Below, in pieces: positions 34,016 to 38,008 of a stretch of 38,008 bases of DNA. Origin of the DNA: CAZFVY01 sp964522665 (lineage in GTDB: Bacteria; Verrucomicrobiota; Verrucomicrobiia; Limisphaerales; CAZFVY01); assembly GCA_964522665.1 (NCBI GenBank), contig CAZFVY010000071.1, forward strand, positions 1 through 38,008, written 5' to 3'. The notes under the pieces are model-generated. The model was not told the origin of the DNA, did not search any database, and saw only the letters and a program-made list of their open reading frames with translations. The position numbers were made by a program, and so were the translations under genes. How positions within the stretch are numbered: position 1 is the first letter of the stretch; every line of letters begins with the position of its first letter.

Positions 34016-36157
34016 ATGGAAAAAGCCAATCGGAATTTCTTCCCGCTCGCGGCCGCTTTGGCCGTGCTATCTCTTCCAGGATTTGGCCAATCGGCTCACG
34101 GGTTAGAGCTTCTGTCCACGCCGTCCGAACTGACGGCGGACGATGGCAACACCGACCGGCTCGGGAGCGGGCGAAACGTTTTCCAAGGCGCGCCACCGCC
34201 CGCCGCCTTGACCGTGAACAAGTCGTGGCGTGGCCGGCCGGCGCTCCCGAGAGACACCAACTCGACGGCGTTGCTCACCGTCCAAGCCGTCGGCGGAGGC
34301 GTTGTCATTCAGAATTCCTCGCAGCCGGTTTTGGTGTACGATGATTCGAGCGACTTTTCCGGCTCGTCCTACTCCTCCGCGACCGAGTTCGGTGATCAGA
34401 TTTCTCCCGTCTTTGGCACCAACGCGCTCGTCACCCAATTCCAGTTCGAGTATTTCGGCAACCTGACGCCGGCGCTGGGCAAGACGGCGCGGATTCGATT
34501 TTACGCCAACGACGGACCCGACGGGGCGCCGGGGACCCTGCTTTTGGCCGGATCGCCCTTTCCGTTGGCGGCCAACTTCAATTCGGTGACGATCAGCGAC
34601 ATCCAGTTCACGGCGCCGGCCAACGGGACGCTTACCTGGACGGTCGAGTTTGCCGGATTGGCGGCGAATGAGTCGGCGAGCTTGAACATTTACGAGAACC
34701 CCAGCCTGGGGACCAGCAATAATGATTTTTGGCAAAAGGACTCCTCCGGCGCGTGGAAGCTGGAACAATTGAGCGGCGGCAGCCCCAAGGCGAACTTCGG
34801 CGCCCGATTATTCGCCAATCAAGGAGTGATCGCCACTTCGCCCACCAGCTACCCCGTCAGCGCGGTCGTCACGCTCACGGCCGTGCCCAATCCCGGCTCC
34901 GCCTTCGCCGCCTGGTCCGGTGACGCGAGCGGGACGAATAATCCGCTGACCCTGACGCTGACCAACGATCAGAGCGTCACCGCCACTTTTGTCTCGTCGC
35001 CGACCGAGCCGCCGACGATTGCGCTTCAGCCGCAGGATCAAACGGTGACGTTGGGCGGGTTGGCGACGTTCGCGGTGACGGTTGCGACCAATTCGCCGAC
35101 ACCCTGGAGTTTTCAATGGCGGCTCAATGGGACCATCCTCTCCGGGGCGACCAGCCCAACCCTGACGATTTTCAACGCGCAGACCAACGCGGCGGGGGCG
35201 TACCAAGTGGTGGTTTCGAACCCTTTTGGCGGCGTCCTCAGCGCTCGCGCCACTCTGACGGTAAACACGCCGGTAACTATCGTGACCCAGCCCGCCAGCC
35301 AAACGGCCGTGCTGGGCGGCACCGCCATCTTAAGCGTAACGGCGACCGGCTCCGCCCCGCTAACCTATCAATGGCAGTTGAACGGGGTGAATCTCGCCGG
35401 CGAAAACGCGGCCAGTCTGGCGTTGAATGACGTGGGACCCATCGACGTCGGCGCCTACAAGGTGATCGTCGGCAACGTGGTCGGCACAGTGACCAGCGCG
35501 GCCGCCACCCTGACCGTCGTGCCCGGCTTGACCCTGGCCCAGGCGTTAGGCGCCACCAACCTGTTCTGGCGCGTCGGCGGTGACGCGAGCTGGTTTGTCG
35601 AAACCAACGTCACTCACAATGGCCAGGCCGCCGCGCAAAGCGGCGCCATCCGCGACAGCCAGAATTCGTGGATCGAGGCGACGGTAAGCGGGCCAGGAAC
35701 CTTGACCTATTGGTGGAAAGTTTCCTCGGAGCTTGGTTTCGACCGGATCAACTTTTCGATCAACGGGACTAATCAAGCCAGTCTCTCCGGCGAGATGGAC
35801 TGGCAATCGGCCTCATTTACGGTTCCCGCCGGGGCGCAGACGTTGCGGTGGAATTACGCGAAAGACGGCAGCGGCAGCGGTGGCCAGGATCGGGCGTGGC
35901 TCAGCGAAGTCACCTACGCGGCGACGGGTGCCGCCCCTCAGCCCGTTTACCTGGTCGCCGAGCCGCGCTTCGGCTACCGACTGTTTGAAATGACCCTAAA
36001 CGGCGCGGCGGGCGCCACCTACACGATCCAATCCTCGCCTGACCTCATCCATTGGAGCGCCCTTACCAACTTCACCACCACCGCCTTGAGCACGAGCATA
36101 TTCGACCCCGGGGCGTCCAACGCCACGCAGCGCTTTTACCGAGCCGTCTCCTTCTAA
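34016..36157 (+). CDS. Secreted Ig-like repeat protein
   Basis: A 713-aa exported protein starting at ATG 34016 (MEKANRNFFPLAAALAVLSLPGFGQSAHG, signal peptide); an extension to 33680 is open but unconvincing. Residues about 95-275 are beta-rich (VLVYDDSSDFSGSSYSS and an AGSPFPLAAN-type strand). At about 279-325 is an InlB B-repeat-like unit (YPVSAVVTLTAVPNPGSAFAAWSGDASG). Two immunoglobulin-like domains follow at about 333-417 and 419-502, each with the PxxQTVxxGGxATF start, a YQW or FQW strand and GAYxVxVxN. Residues 503-640 resemble the DSQNSWIEATVSGPGTLTYWWKVSSE domain common in Verrucomicrobiota. The C-terminus (YTIQSSPDLIHWSALTNF...RFYRAVSF) is a recurrent ending in such surface proteins. 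The role is probably adhesion or polymer binding; no enzyme motif is seen. Confidence 0.88.
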   Translation: MEKANRNFFPLAAALAVLSLPGFGQSAHGLELLSTPSELTADDGNTDRLGSGRNVFQGAPPPAALTVNKSWRGRPALPRDTNSTALLTVQAVGGGVVIQNSSQPVLVYDDSSDFSGSSYSSATEFGDQISPVFGTNALVTQFQFEYFGNLTPALGKTARIRFYANDGPDGAPGTLLLAGSPFPLAANFNSVTISDIQFTAPANGTLTWTVEFAGLAANESASLNIYENPSLGTSNNDFWQKDSSGAWKLEQLSGGSPKANFGARLFANQGVIATSPTSYPVSAVVTLTAVPNPGSAFAAWSGDASGTNNPLTLTLTNDQSVTATFVSSPTEPPTIALQPQDQTVTLGGLATFAVTVATNSPTPWSFQWRLNGTILSGATSPTLTIFNAQTNAAGAYQVVVSNPFGGVLSARATLTVNTPVTIVTQPASQTAVLGGTAILSVTATGSAPLTYQWQLNGVNLAGENAASLALNDVGPIDVGAYKVIVGNVVGTVTSAAATLTVVPGLTLAQALGATNLFWRVGGDASWFVETNVTHNGQAAAQSGAIRDSQNSWIEATVSGPGTLTYWWKVSSELGFDRINFSINGTNQASLSGEMDWQSASFTVPAGAQTLRWNYAKDGSGSGGQDRAWLSEVTYAATGAAPQPVYLVAEPRFGYRLFEMTLNGAAGATYTIQSSPDLIHWSALTNFTTTALSTSIFDPGASNATQRFYRAVSF

Positions 36158-36533
36158 CGCCGCCGCCCGACTCGCGGGATCGTGACCGACATCACGGAGG
36201 GATGATGTCGAACGGCTATCAGCGCCCGCTTGCGGCGAAGGCGCGCAAGTAAGCGCAAGGCGGAGGTATCACGCAGGGGTCCGGTGGTGTCAGTTATCAC
36301 TTTTGACAGTTCCTCTTCGAATTCGCACGCGCGGCCCGGATCGGGTTTCACGTTTGGTCGAGCCGCCCACCGTCACTCGTTTCGCTACCGAACTTAGGAC
36401 TACCGTCGTTTCACACCGAAAGCGTCCGAGGTTGCGGGCGATCAAAAAGCTTGACGGTCCCGCGGCGCCGTTTGAGCTTCAGCGGCGTGACGTTTGAAAT
36501 TGATCCGACCCGCCGACGCGAAACCGCTCAACG
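36158..36533. other. Intergenic region, no gene seen
   Basis: About 375 bp between the Ig-repeat gene and pyrD, both rightward. It must hold the pyrD promoter if that gene is transcribed alone, but no clear boxes, T-tract terminator or small gene was found. Confidence 0.4.
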
Positions 36534-37736
36534 ATGAGCTGGTTCTACCGCCATCTGATCCGCCCGGTTCTGTTTGCGCAAGATTCGGAGGCAATCCATA
36601 ATCGCACCTTGGCCAGCCTGGGCTGGGCCAGCCAATACGAAATCATCGGCGACGCGCTGGCTTCGTTTTTTGGCGCGCCGGAACTGCCGGTCGAGGCGTT
36701 CGGCCTCAAGTTTCCGAACCCAGTGGGCCTCGCGGCGGGAATGGACAAGCACGCCGCTGCCGCGCCGATTTGGCCCGCGCTCGGGTTTGGGTTCAGCGAA
36801 CTGGGGGGCGTCACCTGGCATCCGCAACCGGGCAATCCGGCGCCCCGCATGTTCCGCGCGGTGGCGGAGGAAGCGCTGGTCAATCGCATGGGGTTCAACA
36901 ATCCCGGCGCGACGGCCCTCGCGGAGAAGCTTGCCCGTTGGCGGACGCTCGGACGCTGGCCGAAACATCCCGTCGGCATTAACCTTGGCAAATCCAAGAT
37001 TACGCCGCTCGAACAGGCCGCCCAGGATTACGCGAACAGCCTCCGCGCGCTTTGGCCGCACGGCGATTTTTTCGTGGTCAACGTCAGTTCTCCGAACACG
37101 CCGAACCTGCGCCAACTTCAAGACAAGGCGGCGCTGGGCGAGATTCTGGACGCGCTCCAAGCGGTAAACCGGGAAGCCGCGGGAAAGGAAGCCGCGGCGA
37201 AACTCGAGTCGGCGGCCGCCGCGCGCGACGCTCACGCCCCTGCGCCCGGCGCTCACTGCGCGACGCCCGCAATCGTGCCTGCCCCGAAACCGATTCTGGT
37301 TAAAGTCGCGCCCGATCTTACCTTTACAGCCCTCGACGAAATCCTGGAACTGGTCGGCCCCGGCCAGATCACTGGAATCGTGGCGACCAACACCACCATC
37401 GCCCGCCCCGAAACCACTGACCCCGCCGCGCAACGAGCCTACGCCGAAACGGGCGGTCTCAGCGGCCGCCCCTTGCGCGCGCGAAGCACGGAGGTTATCC
37501 GTCATCTCTACCGTCAGATGCGCGGAAGGCTCCCGATCATCGGCGTCGGTGGCATCTTCACCGCCGCGGACGCCTGGGAGAAAATCGCCGCCGGCGCCAC
37601 GCTCGTGCAGATTTATTCCGGGTTGGTCTATGAAGGCCCCGGACTGGCGAAGGATATCGTCCGCGGATTGCGAGACCGACTCGCGGCCGCGGGCGAAGAA
37701 TCTCTCCCATCAGTGGTCGGCTCGGAAAATCGTTGA
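36534..37736 (+). CDS. pyrD: Dihydroorotate dehydrogenase (quinone), class 2
   Basis: A 400-aa flavoenzyme oxidising dihydroorotate to orotate in pyrimidine synthesis, passing electrons to membrane quinones. The N-terminal helices that dock to the membrane (MSWFYRHLIRPVLFAQDSEAIHNRTLASLG) mark class 2. FMN and substrate segments include NPVGLAAGMDKHA, FSELGGVTWHPQPGNPAPRMFR, NRMGFNNPG and the catalytic Ser segment NVSSPNTPNLR (S186). VATNTTIARP, ETGGLSGRPLRARSTEVIR and GVGGIFTAADAWEKIAAGATLVQIYSGLVYEGPG close the barrel. Between about residues 213 and 251 there is an Ala-rich stretch (NREAAGKEAAAKLESAAAAR and on), about 25 residues longer than the equivalent loop in E. coli, which explains the larger size. 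The ATG at 36534 matches the family start. Confidence 0.97.
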   Translation: MSWFYRHLIRPVLFAQDSEAIHNRTLASLGWASQYEIIGDALASFFGAPELPVEAFGLKFPNPVGLAAGMDKHAAAAPIWPALGFGFSELGGVTWHPQPGNPAPRMFRAVAEEALVNRMGFNNPGATALAEKLARWRTLGRWPKHPVGINLGKSKITPLEQAAQDYANSLRALWPHGDFFVVNVSSPNTPNLRQLQDKAALGEILDALQAVNREAAGKEAAAKLESAAAARDAHAPAPGAHCATPAIVPAPKPILVKVAPDLTFTALDEILELVGPGQITGIVATNTTIARPETTDPAAQRAYAETGGLSGRPLRARSTEVIRHLYRQMRGRLPIIGVGGIFTAADAWEKIAAGATLVQIYSGLVYEGPGLAKDIVRGLRDRLAAAGEESLPSVVGSENR

Positions 37737-38008
37737 GCACGCCAGTCCACGTTCCAGCGAACCTCTTAAGCCATTAGAATTCGGAGTCGGAACTACCTGA
37801 CGCCGCCGCGCACTGAACGCCGATTCACGTCGCGTGAAAATAGATCGGTAATCAAATCCTTGCCGATCCCGCCAGCGTGCGCCCCCAGGATCGATTCCGC
37901 CGTCTTCCAAGTCTTTCCGAATTCGCTGGAACCGTCCGCTTAATCTGGGAGGGACTAGTGTAGTGTCTCATAAATAACTGGTCATTCGCGGCCAGGGATT
38001 TTTGGCGC
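37737..38008. other. Right-edge intergenic region, possible element end
   Basis: No gene was seen. Near the edge, 37956-37982 reads ACTAGTGTAGTGTCTCATAAATAACTG in effect (given here as position and key part TAGTGTCTCATAAATAA). Its abrupt AT-rich character recalls the terminal repeat of some insertion sequences. The partner end and any transposase would lie outside the window, so this is only a note. Confidence 0.2.

Noticed and set aside
37956..37982. An insertion sequence at the right edge
   Set aside because: Only one possible end is present, with no inverted partner or transposase within the window, so it is not called as an element.

Overview
The window looks like the chromosome of a GC-rich member of the Verrucomicrobiota, most likely near Pedosphaera/Limisphaerales (subdivision 3). 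This is inferred from gene families, not from an rRNA marker, since none is present. The pointers are a DUF1549/DUF1553 (PSCyt1) protein next to a DUF1501 protein, a PVC-type heme-binding CxxCH dehydrogenase-like protein of 1175 aa, a prepilin-like protein ending in an H-X9-DG motif, an Ig-repeat secreted protein with a YTIQSS...RFYRA tail, and many short palindromic intergenic repeats.

Layout, left to right. 190-5612 (+): an exported CBM9-like protein, a gamma-glutamyltransferase behind about 700 bp of repeat DNA, then two back-to-back intramembrane proteases (GlpG-like rhomboid and M50 site-2 protease). 5943-10305 (-): an exported AGE-family epimerase, a proline-rich secreted protein, and an ilvH-ilvC branched-chain amino-acid operon. 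That operon is preceded by what reads as a classical attenuator: a 17-residue Val/Ile/Leu leader peptide, a pause hairpin over its Val codons and an intrinsic terminator. 10507-14616 (+): the DUF1549/DUF1553 and DUF1501 pair. 14840-18204 (-): a nitrate uptake and reduction operon (NarK/NrtP-type MFS porter overlapping a NasA/NarB-type reductase). 18608-19063 (+): a PrcB-like protein.

19314-20853 (-) is a visibly AT-richer pair, a beta-class DNA methyltransferase and an unrecognised 214-aa protein, possibly a restriction-modification or epigenetic module gained by transfer. 21193-23399 (-) holds a PQQ-propeller protein and a prepilin-like protein. 23799-26617 (+) holds TonB-ExbB-ExbD, a small membrane zinc-ribbon protein and a half-size EamA protein. 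26666-30193 (-) is the CxxCH protein.

30194-33153 is accessory-looking. It has a mosaic of hairpin repeats and a 420-aa internally duplicated MarR-like protein flanked by two inverted 94-bp repeat copies, each part of a larger element bounded by short terminal inverted repeats. The right end holds a small membrane protein (-), the Ig-repeat secreted protein (+) and class 2 dihydroorotate dehydrogenase (+).

The best candidates for something new are the ilv attenuator, the methyltransferase with its unknown partner, and the repeat-flanked duplicated winged-helix gene. No tRNA, rRNA, CRISPR array or complete insertion sequence was found.
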